NCBI GenBank assembly: GCA_963854835.1
Contig: OY978526.1
Span: forward strand, 64,883,765-64,947,764
Direction: 5' to 3'
Length of the DNA stretch: 64,000 bases
DNA from: Megamerina dolium
Taxonomy: Eukaryota; Arthropoda; Insecta; Diptera; Megamerinidae
Made by a program: the position numbers and the translations under genes
In this document: positions 1-20,479 of the stretch, piece after piece
Layout: each line of letters starts with the position of its first letter
How positions within the stretch are numbered: the stretch's first letter is position 1
Notes under the pieces: model-generated
The model's input: the letters and a program-made list of their open reading frames with translations, nothing else
The model's database searches: none
Told to the model about the DNA's origin: nothing

Positions 1-2934
1 TAAAAGCTCTTTACCAGTGACAGCGTTTTTGAAGACATATTTACTCTCAGAACAGCAAAATGAATGTACGAGTTTCCCCTAACTGTACGCCACATTGAAG
101 CTAGATCTCAAAGCAACAAGTGCATATATGCATAAACTCCAAACTCTACACCAGAAGTTGCTCTCTCTCTCTCTCTCGCTCTCTTGCTCTCTCGCTCTCT
201 TCTCTCACACGAAAAGTCTTTTCATATGAGTGTATGTCATGTGTAAACTTGTTTGATGGTAAATACTCTTTAACTCGCAACATGATCACGTTCGCTCTCT
301 CTCGGTGTCTCTCATACACATCTAATCAAGTTTTATATATATTTTTTACACCACACAGAAGGAAAAGGAGGTTCATGCGTGTATGTGTTGTAAAAATCTA
401 TATGAGGATTTTTCAAATTCAATTACGATTGTTGCTATTGTGGTTGTTGTTATTATTTCATCATCATCATCATCGTCATCATCACCAACGAACGTCGTCA
501 CTACGTTTGTGTTGTGTGTGTGTGTGTGCTGATTTGCTGGTTGATCGTTCGTACGTTGTCTTCTATATCGTGTCGTGTCGATCGGTTGTCAACGGATACG
601 TTGTCGTCGTCGTCGTCGCGGTTGTATCTATACACGTAGGATTGTTAAAAAACAAACAAGAGGAAGACGTCGAAAACGTAGGGAAGTGGAAGAAGCAATG
701 AAGTGAAAAAATGATATAAAATGTGACTATGTGATCATTGAGGAGCGAGAGGACCGCTCAGTAGTAGTGGTTTTGTGTTCGCGAGTTGTCGGTTTATTCG
801 GATGATAGACGAAAAGTGAAAAAAAAAATACATAATATACCTACTATATGTATGCATATATATATATATATACATATACTGTTTATAAAAGGAAAGAATT
901 TTTGGTTATCGCTGAACGGATACAAGTCAAATTAAATTCTTTAATTAAGTTCGAGTGTTGTGGTGAATAAATTAATGAAATGTATGTTTTCTTTTAGTAT
1001 GTAAATTTTTTCTTTTTTCTTGCAGTAGAAAATATAAATAAAACGCGTTGCTATGCTTAACTAAATTTTTGAAATATAGAAATTGTATTAAATATTTTAA
1101 AAGAAGAAGAAGAAGCAGAAAAAACACCTTCACCCCCTTGTAGATCGTATTGCTTTCCCGGATATTTGCTATTTACACAGATTTTTACAGTGAATTCGTG
1201 TACGTGTGCGTGTAAATGTGTTTGTGTGTGTTCGGGTATTTTATAAGGGGGATATTATCCGATTCGTAAAGTAATCTGACAACGTCGTCAATATGGGGAC
1301 CGTAGTTGGATACATGCGATCAATGCCTCTTCTAGGACGATGAAGTATATATGTATAGCTCGTGTGTGATATTTTTTCATACATTTCATTTTAAAAAAAT
1401 TGTTGTTCTCTTACATTTTCCATATATAATTGACTGTAGCACTCACAGTTGTCGTGTTCAAGTGAAAGGATCGTAAGAACGCATGATTGAAAATTGATTT
1501 TATTGCAATATTATTGAATAATCTTATTGTTATTGAGTAGAAGAGGCACAGAGAGTGAGAGAATAGGCTTTTGTCAGTTTTGTGAAATGTTATAAAATTT
1601 GCATGTGACACAAATAATTAAGTAATGAAAAAAATGGTTTTTATGCAAAATGTTTCCTTATGTCATGAAGTGATAATGTCGCCGTTAGTGCTTAAATCAG
1701 CTCACAAAGTACAGCAATTAAAAATTTACAGTCAGTGCAATATTTTCTACAATCACCTTTGCTCTCTTTCTTTTTGGCAGTGAAAAGTGATTGTGTTTTG
1801 TTACGTGAATATCCTAAAATTGTTGTTATATTGCTAGCATTACATTAAAACAAAAAAACCGCACTATCTATCAGTGTATTTACATTAAATACGTCGTTTT
1901 ATTATTTTTTTTTTTTTTTTTGCGATTTCATTATTGACAATACGGTGTTTGTAACTTTTTTTAAATTTAATTATCTATTTCTCGCGAATATGAAATGTCA
2001 TTCATTAATTGCTTTTGCACGATCTTTGTAGTTGCTCTCTGTCTCTCTTACGCGCGACGCTGTTTCGTCATCATCACTCTCCACACACTTGTGCGATAGC
2101 GTGTAAAGCTCTCTATATACTCCCAAAAAATGTTTGACTGACGACTACGGTATGATTAAAAAACAAGTGTAACAACAACAACAACAACTGCAATAATAAT
2201 AAATTGTATGAGACAACTTAATTCGTGCTGCAGTAGGAGCAAGCAAAGGAAAATACAATAAATATTCAAAGAATTTGGAAGAAAAACAGAAAATCATTTA
2301 AAAAATATCCACCCTCCATTGGTGCTTTAATTCATGCATAACTTTCGGTATATGTGTGAGGGTGTGTGGGTGTGTGTAATTTTTAACAAATACAATATCA
2401 ATCGTTACTTTCTAATGGATTACTCATACTTGTAGGTAAAGGTTAACAAACAAACACGAGAACAACAGTAAAAAGCAAATCAGCAAAATAAGATATAAAA
2501 ATTGCTGGTACCTATATAAATCATTAACATGTTAGACTACGCAATGTTCTAACTCTAAACTTTAATTTATCTCTATTTATGACGACCAGCCATTTATTTC
2601 AAGCTCCGCCGCACTGTGTCGTACCTACTTATCCTACAATATTTATTTACAACACTACGTAACTTTTGCGTGTAAAATTTTGTTATTGTAGTTGTATTTA
2701 AGTACCTTTTTAGATTTCTCATTATGAATTTGTGGGTTTTGGTTTTTTGTTTTTCATGTGCTCCCTTTCATGTTTTTGTTTAATTTGTTTAGAGTTGCCA
2801 ATATGATCATAGTCGTGACTATCTCAAGAAATTGATTATGCGTTTTAAAATAATATGAAATTAAAGTAATCTTACCAAAATAATTGTTTGCTATTGAATC
2901 AAATGCTAATTTCTATGAAACAATAGTTACTTTA

Positions 2935-3304
2935 GGTCCGTTCGCTTACGTTATAAAAAAAAAAATAAAACAAATTATACTACTTTCTTACTGGAGATGT
3001 GTTTGCATACGCCAAAATCCAGTAAAAGAGGGGAAATTGAGAGAAAAAATGATTTCCTCTCTGTGATAATTCTTGCAATGTTGTATTGGTAATATTTCTA
3101 CTAGTAAGAGTTCGCAACATAGAAGAAACAGCTGTTCTTACTGGCAAGTGTCAAAACTGAAGGAGTATGGAAATTACTAGTAAATCTTACAAATTTTCTG
3201 TTCGCGTACTTTTTCACTTTGTTCTCATTTTTAGAGAATATTTTTCTTACGCTCTTGAATCGTGTTGATAGATAAAGGTTACTAGTAAAGTACGCGAACG
3301 GACC
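2935..3304. repeat. small candidate MITE with 15-bp terminal inverted repeats
   Basis: The ends read GGTCCGTTCGCTTAC on the left and the reverse complement of GGTCCGTTCGCGTAC on the right, one mismatch in 15. The interior is AT-rich, with several ACTAGTAA motifs and a further GTTCGCGTAC near 3,200. No coding capacity is seen. Similar motifs (GTTCACGTACT, CGTTCACATAC) flank the SINE near 19,760-20,340, suggesting a family. The target duplication is unclear. Confidence 0.45.
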
Positions 3305-4719
3305 TTTTGTCATTCTGTTCGAATCACTGATAAAGTATGTAAAGTTCTTAAGTCGCAAGATGAAGCATTACATCAGTATGGAATTACCATAGACCACTTC
3401 AATTAATTCCATCCTATATGATATTCTACATTGAGATACTATACTAACCATAAGTTAAATCTAGTATTACCTGCGAATCATCAGTTCTAAATAAAATAGA
3501 TATGATTATTCTTTGGTTAAAATGTTGAAATTGAAATGGCAACCCTATCTAAAATAAGTATATATTGTATTTCAGTAGCCTCGCTTATATTATATATTGT
3601 ATTTTTTCCATTATCGTTGCTGCCTGCTTGTTTTTCTTCATTTTTTCAATCGTCGTCATCATCATCATCATCGTCGTCCCCCATTCGTCCAACCCTTGCA
3701 TTTGCTCTGCCAATCGTCCCTCATCCAATGCCTTTTACGCGTTTTAGTTATGGTTTCATTTTTTCTATCATACTTCTCTAACTGGCTAATGGTGGCTGCT
3801 GTTTGCAATTGCTCGTACACCATGTCCACATTGTGCTATCGTATTTGAAGCAACGATCGAACCATTCGTTAACATTGGGGATACCTTCGTTTCGTTACGT
3901 TCCGTTTGCTCCGTTTTTATAGTGATACTCGTCGGTTACTTGTATATAATTGTTTCTCTCCTATCGTTGATTCGGTTATTGTCTCTCGTTTTTTTTAGTA
4001 ATAATACACGATTGTTGTAGTTGACTTTTGCCTTTGTGGTCTGCTGTAGTTGTTATTTCACATTTTAGTAGTTGTTACTGTATATGTATGTTGTACGTAT
4101 ATATGTATTTTCTATTGCCTGCCATATTTTCGATGTAGTATTGCTTAATTTTTTTTTAATAACGCTCCTCTAATGATACTCGTTTGTATGCGCAATAAGC
4201 TCCACACCCTTGTACAAAAGCGCTCATGTATGAATACGCCTGACTTTACATTCATACCAAGTGGAAAAATGCGTAATGGGACGGTTCTAAGGGAAAACGC
4301 TTCAACAAAGCGTGTGCATCTCAAAAGACTTGCCATTCGGTATCAGTGCTCCATTGTTGCCTTTCTAAAGCACATGTTTTCCAGATACTATTTTTTTTTT
4401 AAAATTCTTATTTTGAAACTCGATCCTGTCTGTCCAAATTTAAAAATCACAATAATACTGGGTGAGGCTTTTGTAATCTCAAAAATATTGTAAATTATTG
4501 TTGCCTTTCTAATTAAGCTCTATCATATCTCTCGTTCCTATAATATGCTTAAGCCTTCTTTTCCTTATCTGTAATACATATGTATTTCGCATTTGATACT
4601 GCTCAGCACCAACGTCAAAGAGACTATTTTTTATGAAAGAAAGTTCATTCCAATCTTCAAAATTGTTCTATTATATAGTCCATAGTTCGTACATTCTAAT
4701 TAATTAGGAAAAAAAAAGC

Positions 4720-5216
4720 GCTTATACCGAATTACCGAGTTAATTCGAATTAACTTGGGCATTAACTGCAGCTAATCCGCATAAACTTTGAGTTAATTCT
4801 CAAAATAAAAGAGGATTAGGGCAATTTGCGATGGCAACACTGCTGAAAATTGTCTATTGTGAATTTTTCTCTATCCATTTTACAAAATTCGCAACAAAAA
4901 ACTTTCAACAATTGTTAACAGTGTTCAACATGATAAGCGTTGGCGAACAAATAAATCCAGCTGTCAATTACGAACGGTGAATGTCAATTTACAAGTTTCT
5001 GATAGTTTTCAGTTCACGTACTTCTTGTAGATTTTCTCATATCGAGAGTGACAGATGATAGAAATTGATAGTGATAGTAATGTAAGTGAGCAAACCTAAT
5101 AAAACAGCAATCAGCCGTTTAGTTAATCCGCAATACTGCCGTCTGTCAGGTTAATATTTTATTCGGATTAAGTGCGCCGGTAATCCGGAATTAGGCTGCT
5201 GTCTCTCTAGGATATT
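4720..5216 (+). mobile_element. Harbinger-type MITE, copy A (degraded left end)
   Basis: This is one of five related copies in the window. It carries the shared core GAGTTAATTCGAATTAACT near the left end and GTGCGCCGGTAATCCGGAAT near the right end, closing with a diverged AGGCTGCTGTCTCTCTAGGATA followed by TTA. The left terminal 15-20 bases are lost or mutated. It lies in the 5' intronic/leader region of ttk in the same orientation as copies B and C. It has no coding capacity, as expected for a non-autonomous element. Confidence 0.75.
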
Positions 5217-8200
5217 AGATGAGAAGCTAAATATGTTTAAACATTTTTCTTCATTTCATGAATCTAACTTAAGCAAAAGAAGGTATATGGTATGAAGGAA
5301 GGATTAACTTTTTTACTGGGTATATAAATATCATACATATGTATGTAACATACATATATTCCTACCAAGCATGTTGTTGAAAGTATTGTAGAACTTGCTA
5401 CTTGTTTCTTGTTCTCTTTTCAGTCTACTTGATTCGTCTACTCTCATGCATGGGATTTCCTCCTTATTATGTGTTGTTTTCTATTTTTATTACAGATGTT
5501 TAACTGCGGCAGTTCTAATGAATTTTTTTTTTTCCTGATGAGCTTTTTATCGTCAAGCGAGCAAGTAGGTACTTGTTGCATTTAACAGATGGTTTATCAC
5601 AAAGTTACACTTGAACGGTATCAAATGTATGTACATATACATATTTATAATAGGTGGTAGTTATTTTACTTATTTTTATTGACCTGTGTTTTAGAACTTC
5701 AGTCATGTGTTAAAATTAGTAAAATTTTAATTTAGCCGTTTGTAAAAATTCATTTACTTTGTTAATTAGACGCTTCCGCAAATAAATTAAAAGTAAAGTC
5801 CTCTAGCTAAGAAAGCCCCTACAATGGTTTTTATCATTAGATCATATTTATACATGTAATTACACATATGAAGCATTTTTGCCTATGAGAGCACTAGGAA
5901 AAAACTCATTTTCTAAAAAAATAGTCACCCTAATATTCATACTTATGATCGTATAAGTAAACCTGTCTATATACATATATTTCCTTCTCGGTTCTATAAA
6001 CATGTTAAAAAAAACCACGATGACGATGATGATGATCATAATGTTTAAGATTACGTGTTTGGAAGAACACACACACCAGCGGTACTGGGCTTTTATTGTT
6101 GCGATCTCTTTTAGGAAATTACATTTCCGTAAAGTTATCTTGTCATAAATATGTATGTACATATAGTGTAGATATGTACGTGGAACAAAGCTGAACTTTG
6201 TGCTGCTCTACTTTATTTTAACTTTATGGCCTTTCTCTTTTGTGTTTTTGTTCCCTTTTATATAGTTTTGTTTTTCTCTCAGGTTCTTAATGTAATTTTT
6301 TCACAGTATCTACCTACTACATAAATGATGATTTTGTTTAACTAACAATTCTAAAGTTTTCATTTAAACGCTGAATTAAAGAAAAAAAAAACATAAATAA
6401 AGACATCCAGTTATGAGAACAAGTTTAAAAAAATTAAATGAAAAGAAACAAATGCAAACAATTTGAAACCGTTTAACTTTCACGCTACCCTACATTGATA
6501 TAACGGAACGTTAGCTTTAATATCACGTATACAAATATTCGTATTAATAATGCATACAAATTTTGACATTTTTATTGATCTAATAATAGCATCCTCCATA
6601 TCCATTGATTCGCGCTGCTGCTATTGCTTCCTCTTCTACTACGACTATTATTCACTAGTATTCTTCTAATCTTCTTCTTCATCTTTTCATCTTTCTGTAT
6701 TGATTTGATTCATACTTAGTTGTAGCTCTGAGAATAGCAATCAACCCACCTGTTTGTTATTTTTTTTTTTGCTGCTGTTATTATTGTTTTTGTTTCTATC
6801 ACTTTATTCGTTTTGTTTTTCTGGCTCATTGTTCATGTACGTGCTAATCAAAATTCCTGTATTTTATATATGTAGATATGTGTGTGTGTAATATTGTTGC
6901 AATATCAAAATTTTGATATTTTCATATATTGTGCATCTATCTGTACAATCCCATCCCTAATATTTGTGCTTTCATTCCACTCAATTGATTCATTTACGCT
7001 CATTACAGATTTACATACATACAATCTTTCGCAATCTTTCTCTCTCTACCACTCTCTGACTCACTTCTCATTTGGGTACTTAACGATACCAGATTGTTTA
7101 GAAACCGCACATTTGCATTTCGAGACAATGTGATATTCATTCGAATTCCAAGTATTATTGAATTCATATAAGCCTATGAATCGTTAATTACTTTTAGATA
7201 AATTCTGCTGAATGATGTTAATTGTTATTCGAACCTATAATCACATTCAAAACTATTGTGAAGTGAAAAGCACCTAGCCCAAGAGAATTTCATTAATATA
7301 CCAAATCTAAATAAATCTGAAACACATTCCAAAATTTAAGAGAAACATCAACTCTGCTTTTGGTGAAACACAAATATTTAAGTTTTCCCGGTTTATGTAG
7401 TTAACAAGTTTGTTAAAATTTTAAACTCCCAGGCTCAAATATTCTGAATAAAAACCAAAATAGATCTTAACTATATAAGCTTTCTTAATAATGCTTATTA
7501 TTTTATTAAAGTACTACAAGCTACTCCAACTTTTTTGATTTTCAAAACGTTTACACCATGAAATAAGTCCATTCCCACAACTTCAGAATTTTAATCGGGC
7601 ATCGATTGTGTGTCAATAAAAATACCGAATTTTTATATATTTATAAGTTTATAATATTATTACCCAAGTATAAAATTAGTACTGTGTAGACATCTGTTTT
7701 TTTTCTTACCTAATTTTAATCAATTAGTCTTTTCGGCATTCTTTAAATTTTTTATAATATTCATGCATAACTGTAATTATGTTTCTGGCATGCATGTTTC
7801 AACATAAGCATTCTGCACATGGTATTTCGTTTAAAACACAAAGTTTCAGGAGAATGCTTTATATACTTATTTTTCATTCGATTTTCCATTATACAACAGT
7901 AATTTTCATGGAAAACAAAAGCAGCTAATTGCTATCTACTGAGTGAAACATCGCACTTAAATTGCAGTTGATAAATTAGTACAATGCTACCAGTTTACAA
8001 AAAGAAATAGTGTTTTAATTAATAATTTGTGAGAACGTTTTAATACAGAAAATAGAAAAGAAAAGCTTCAAGAAAATATTTATTTATTTAGATTTTAGAA
8101 ATACTTTGATTAAATATATTTTTGCGGATGGACTAGTAGCCCTATGTCCCGAATCCTCTTCTAACTTGTGGGTTTTTACTAATGCATTACCACTTCTATC

Positions 8201-8640
8201 ATTGTACTTCATCACTGTCTTTAATTTTTCGAACATGGAGTAAATTGGACAATTTGGTTATCTGGCAAGAATAACCAGAGCACGAAACGACACAAAGGGC
8301 GGTTGCTGAAATGTGTATTGTCTTTAAAACATATTTCTCTTTGACAACTAATACATATACTCAATTGTCTTGTGTAAATGCAGCGTAAACGTATACTGTC
8401 TAATTTTTTGTATTCGGAAAATTTCATCATTAAAATGGGCGAAATAGATTAATTTCATATGGCAGCGCTGTTTAATGCTCTCAATAATACTTAAACGCTC
8501 ACATTATCATTCGATGCTTTATGCATTGATTTTACGCCATACCACAGCTAAACCTCGTATAGTCTAAATTTATATCTAGTCTAAATTTTATCTTACCGCT
8601 ATTAATTAAACAACATTAATTTATTTTGTAACATAAAAAT

Positions 8641-8675
8641 TAAAAAAAAAATATATATATATATATAAAGTGAAA

Positions 8676-8738
<63 letters not shown>
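8641..8738. repeat. (TA)n microsatellite
   Basis: Alternating TA tracts are interrupted once by a short GTGAAAAAAAA segment. This is simple sequence with no other information. Confidence 0.9.
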
Positions 8739-8739
<1 letters not shown>

Positions 8740-9205
8740 TTATACCACGATAGTTAAGGCATTCCACTCATAGCAGTGTGTGGTGTTATGATTAATGTTG
8801 TTGGTATGGATAAGGGGATTTACCTGTACATCCTGCAATGAGTAATTTTTTTCTTTTGATTCGCACACTTGCCGTTTTCAATTGTTGCATTCTCATTCTT
8901 CTACAATTTTTATGTGTAGTGATTTCTTTTTTGCAAAGCTAGTGTTATTGTATTGTTGTGTTACTCATTCCGTGGGGTTTTTACCGCGATTATTGCATAA
9001 TTATAATTTCCGCTGATCCTTTCAATTGTAGCTATTTTTTATTTTACATATATTTTTCTGTGTGACGAAGTGGTATATCGTACTAGCAATATATTTATGT
9101 AAAGTGAATATAATGTGAGCTATTCCTTCTAAAAAGCAAACAATTTCATGAAAATCAAATAAAACACATCTCAAATAATTTACCTTTTGTTTCCTTTTAT
9201 TGCAG

Positions 9206-9439
9206 GAGTTTTTGAAAAATGTGTTTCTAAAATACACACATGCGATAATACAAGTGCGCTAAAGCGACTTTTGAAATAAAATAGAAAATTTCTATAGCAA
9301 AGGAAAAGGAATTATATAATTAAAAAAAAAACGTATTGATGCTAGTTGTGTGTGTGCACGCCTCAGAATTAAATTATTCTTGATTTTTGTTATTCGGTGT
9401 TGATCGGTGTGTGGCAAGAACACAATAAAAGCCGCCCAA
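9206..9439 (+). other. ttk: ttk 5' UTR portion of first coding exon
   Basis: A strong acceptor (pyrimidine-rich run ending TTTTATTGCAG at 9,205) precedes a non-coding stretch that leads without a stop-free upstream frame to the ATG at 9,440. This implies the translation start exon carries about 230 nt of leader and is spliced to one or more upstream non-coding exons. The exact upstream donor was not found. Confidence 0.5.
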
Positions 9440-15342
<5,903 letters not shown>

Positions 15343-16535
15343 AGTGGCTAGTATAGCTAGCGATTATAGTGAAAGATGGATGATGGACGGCATAATCAAG
15401 CATATGGATATACACACTCAAATATGTACATATAAAGATACTAGTATGTATTAAGAGAGTGTGCTTGTTTTTAAAACCAACGTGTTATTCTTCTCAATGC
15501 ATTTGCTACAACGCATGTACTGTATACTACCACTTGACATTTGACACAAATAATGACGAATGCAAAAGGCTTCCAAAATATATTCCAAAATCAATTCATA
15601 AATCTTAATAATAATTATTGTAATTTCAACAAAATGTATGTAAAGTAATACGTATATTTTCCATTATTACTTAAAAGTATATGTATTGTAATAATAATAA
15701 TTTTCTTAGTAAACTACTACAGCTAGCAGAGTAATGAGACGAAGAAATGAAAAATGCAAAAGTTAAAAAATACGTTCAAAACGTTTAAAAAAAACTTTTT
15801 TTTTTATTAAATTCTAAATTTTATTTTTTGTTTGTTTGCTTCATATTATTATTCTTATTAATATTAATATTATAAATTATTTATACGTCATGTAATTTTT
15901 GTTTTTTTTTTACCTTCTGTTATGTGTATTACATATATTGTATGATACAATATTTCGATTTCATCTTTTTTTTTTTTCAATTGATAATCATTTTGAATTA
16001 TCGTTAATTTTTTTTTTTTTATAAATTTTATTTATATTCAAAGTTCACTTTATATAATTTGTGCAATTATTATTATTAATATAATATTATTTGGCATTAC
16101 ACCATACAATGCCTTCCTTTATTCTACAAAATACAATGTAATTAATACATGTTTTTACTCTAATAATTTTCTCTCAATATTTGAAACTAAACAAAAGAAA
16201 AAATAATAGTGTTTATTATTATTAAAATTATTTTTTAAACTTATTACACTATAGATAATTTATATGCTAATTTGCAAGATTATATAATTATTATATAAAT
16301 GTATACATGTAATATTAAAATAAAATTAAATAATCTACCTTGTTGCCTTCAAATGAAGCTAGTGTAAATCTAATGAAAATAAAACACACACACACATACA
16401 TACATTTTATGTATGTACATTAGTAAAAATAAAATAAGAAAAATTATAAATTTTTCAATAAAATAAAAACGAAAACATTATTTATTAACCATAAAATGTA
16501 AAAACAAATAAATCAAAACGCTAATAAAATTATAA

Positions 16536-16641
<106 letters not shown>

Positions 16642-18987
16642 GAGGCTTAAATTATCGCCAAAGAATTACAACAAAATACAATAATAATAATGAATATAAA
16701 TTAATGAGAGTTACAACAATAACAACAATGGTAATGCAATATAATAATTATGATGATAATACTAATTTGTAGAAGCTTTTTTGTTTAATCAAATAAATAA
16801 AAATCATTTTAAAATGACAATAGCTTTGTTGCTGTGTGAGAATATATTGAAATTCGCTAACTAAAAGTGCTCTTATAACAAATTGAGGCCTTGCATAATT
16901 AATGAAAATGTCATAGGTATATGTACATTAAGCATATTGATAATGTTAATTAATATTAAATAATACAGACTTAACACGATCTCCACAAATGGTTAATTCA
17001 AATTCAAAGTCAATCAAAAAATCATTAAATTAATAAATAAATAAAATAAAGAGTACTAAATGTATATAATTTCACTTGCATAAGAAAATGAAAAAGAAAC
17101 ACAGCAAAAAATTACATGATCATAATCGGTGTATTGGTTCTGTAACAGATTTGATAGCCGACGACCACAAATCTTGTAATGATCATAATATTTTTTACAA
17201 TTAATTTTTTCTTTGGAAGAAGAAACGTAATTAACTCTTGATCAGCTGAAAGTCAAATTCATCGCACATATATAATTTTTTTTTTTAAATAATTTTACTT
17301 AAAACAATCGACTTAGCAATGTCAAAATTTCATAATTACGGCTATTATGTTGATGTAATTTTTTGGTTTTTAAGAGTTGAAGTTTTACATTTATTGTTTC
17401 ACAATTGTGAAACAATATTCAGTTCTATTATGAATTGATTTTCTGGATTTAAAATACATTGTTGGGGCGGTGAAAAAGCAATCTCACACAACAAATTGGA
17501 ATAAAAAGTAAAAAAAAAAAAATACAATTTCGTATCACATTTTGTTGCACTTTTAATTTAAACTATTATTTATGAATATTTAATTTTTGACATATAAATG
17601 ATTGGTTTATTTTGTTCTTTCTTTTGTTCTTCAAATCAAATATACTTATAATTATTATTTAGTTGGTAGCTAGTGCAATTTAGTTGATAATTGATTATAT
17701 TTTTTCTGTTTGTTTGTTCGTTCGTTCCTTTTCTTCAACTCTCTTCTTACATTCTCTTTCAAATAAAAGCACACACACACACAATATCTATAATTGTTTT
17801 TGGCGTTAATTTAATAATAAAAATATAAATATATATTTAAATTTAGTTTTATTCAAATTAATAAAACATTTTAAGTTAACATGCAATGAATTATTTTTAC
17901 TTTATACTTTTAGTTTATGATATGTATGGTCACTTCTCTAAATAGATGTATGTATATTTAATATACTATTGTGATCAAAAAGTTTCCGCAAAACTTGAAT
18001 TCAGTATGTCATTATGCAACGAGTCTGCGGCCTAAATTGTGTTTTAAACACCATAGAATCGACCCAAACGATTATTTAGGTAATGTAAACAAAGTCTCTA
18101 CTTGTCAATAAACGATTTTTAAACACAAAGTTTAGAATTCCTTTACATTATCCTCATCAGTTCGGTATCGTCTTCAACAAACTCTTTGCCCTCTCGAGAA
18201 ACATTTTGTATCACTCCAAAACTCTCCTCACCGCACGTAAATTTTAAAACAATGACAAAATTTATATGAAAATTGTAACTGTTGTCAGAAACAATACAAT
18301 GAAATGAGTAAAAGTAAGACTTGCCTATTGCATTTTGTCGCGAAATTTAAATTCAAGTTTGCAAACAGTCTCAGTACACAATCGTATATACAAATATGCA
18401 TATTAAAAAATGTGAACTTCACTTTTCTTTTTGCTTTTTAGTTCTGTAGTGGGGAATATGAACAGAAATATTTTTATACATAACTATATCATACATAGGT
18501 ATTTATTCCAACTTTTTTTCTTTACGTTCGTTATTTGTTAATTTATGCTATTTATTATGTGCATTCATTCTAAACAACCTTTAATGAAAACAGCAAAAAA
18601 TTAACAAACTATTAAAATACATTATAATTTTTTTATATATATACTTAGGTATTTACAATAAATACAATTTATATTAATTACTTCTATGTGTATTTATAAA
18701 TACATGCATATATCTATTACATATGTATTTAATAGCAATTTAGTTAAGTAATTTTATTGATTAATGAATAATAATAACAACAACAAAATAATATTTAAAA
18801 TAAAACATATATTATACATATACAATACAAAACAAAAGTCTTATCAATTATATTCATATATAATCGCCCGCCTAATATAGTTATCACTTATCTTACATAT
18901 GTGACAACTCTCACCACTGGACTCACCTAATTTAATGGTTGCCACACTGGGTGTATTCAATAAAAGAACAAAAATTCCAAATTTAAG

Positions 18988-19102
<115 letters not shown>

Positions 19103-19866
19103 TCAATGTAACAGATTGCAATTAATAACTGAATGAAAAAAAAAATTATATTCTAATCTTTAATACTAATCAACTCTAACTACATATTCGATCGCAGGAT
19201 AATGTCAATAATAATTGCAGCGTTCTAACTTTATGCAACAACAATTTATTTAATCAATAATTTAACTTGCGATTCTACATATATCGTGCTATCGATATTT
19301 TTGTTCGAAAGACGAAACTGTATAGTTTTGTTCCCATAGTAATCGAATTCGTCCAAGTCGTCTGAGTATTTAGGCAGGCAGCTAAATACTCGATGGCAAC
19401 ACTATATTTTCTTCTTCTTTGATCGTATAGACTTCGCTCTGTTTCCTTCCTATTGGTTTCTTCTGATTATTGCATAAGTATTCCTTTTTAGTTGATATTC
19501 ACTGGTACTGGCTTTATGCATAAAACAATTTATTCAACAGTACTTACAGTATAGTATTGATGAATCTTGATTTATAATCACTTATACATTAAATTTAACT
19601 AGTCACTGTTTTATTCAACGAACATGTTGTTCAACGTACTTGTGTTCAAATATTAACTGCATGTAACCAAGACTTCACTCTGAAACATATTTTTAACCTG
19701 GGGCAACACCCAAGAACAAAAATTATAACAAATTGTTACAAATTATTACTAGTTTTTACAGGTAAAGTGTTCACGTACTCGTAGAATTTGCAACGAGATC
19801 GTAAAAAATAAGAGAGAAAAATGTAGCTACAAATTTCTACTACTAAAAATGTTTTTAATTAATTAA

Positions 19867-20165
19867 TATGTGGCACTTATATGCCCCGAAGAGCTCATTG
19901 GTCGAGCTTTTCTTCTATTACTACTTATTTTAGACTGTTCCGAACGGCAGAATTCTTGTGACATCACTTTTTCAAAGCTTTGTCGCAGAGTTCTTTTTCA
20001 TGGCAAATTGTTACTGTCGGAAGAATTGACAATTGCTTGCCGACAGGAGGATACAGTTCGAAAGAAACATCTATATTAAATTTTTTATACTTCAGCCGAG
20101 GATTGAATCCATAACCTACAGATCAGAAGACCAACATACTAACCACTGAGCTACGGCTCGATAAA
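19867..20165 (-). mobile_element. tRNA-derived SINE, copy 1
   Basis: On the minus strand the element begins with a tRNA-like head (about 20,165 to 20,098). A box TAGCTCAGTGG matches the Pol III consensus, then an anticodon-arm-like GGTCTTCTGATC, then a B-box-like GATTCAATCC. The head resembles tRNA-Arg(TCT), with low certainty. About 230 bp of non-tRNA body follows, containing CCTGTCGGCAAGCAATTG and GTGCCACAT, ending in an ATTAATTAATT tail. The same body occurs on the plus strand at 56,395-56,700. It lies in the ttk p88 intron in antisense orientation. Confidence 0.8.
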
Positions 20166-20479
20166 ATTTTTGTGTTACATTCAATTGGTTGTATGTGCTT
20201 GTATATTGTAGTTGCTAATTTTTACTGGTTATCCGTTCACATACTTTTTCTTAAAATGTTCGTTATGTGAGAATATATTCTCAATTTTGATTTTACTCTC
20301 TCGTTTCAAGTTTTTACTGGGAAAGTTCGTGAACAAAGTATGTTTTTTTAGTTTAGTAATTCCATATCCATATCTATGTGACTGGATTTCCAGTAATAAA
20401 ATGCAAAACTAATCATAATTTGTTCAAACTACCAAGTACGCAAATTCGGCTATTCATTGAATAACTCGATAAATTTTTT

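Larger units (their letters stand above)
1..9205 (+). other. tramtrack 5' leader and long first intron(s), no coding exon found
   Basis: No conserved coding sequence is visible here. The open frame near 120-701 is CT-, CAT- and GTC-repeat rich and does not look like protein. A plausible transcription start is an arthropod Inr-like TCAGT at about 758-762, followed by a partial DPE-like match near +28, but this is weak. A polypyrimidine tract and AG at about 1,025 could be an acceptor. The stretch also holds two small repeats listed separately (2,935-3,304 and 4,720-5,216) and a (TA)n tract near 8,641-8,738. The assignment to ttk rests only on being upstream in the same orientation. Confidence 0.4.

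Noticed and set aside
120..701. 193-codon open frame at the left edge
   Set aside because: Composed of CT, CAT and GTC repeats with no domain or coding bias. Best read as a ttk leader or upstream region.
20098..20165. Functional tRNA gene on the minus strand
   Set aside because: The head resembles tRNA, but its acceptor stem does not close properly and the same body follows in a second dispersed copy, so it is a SINE.
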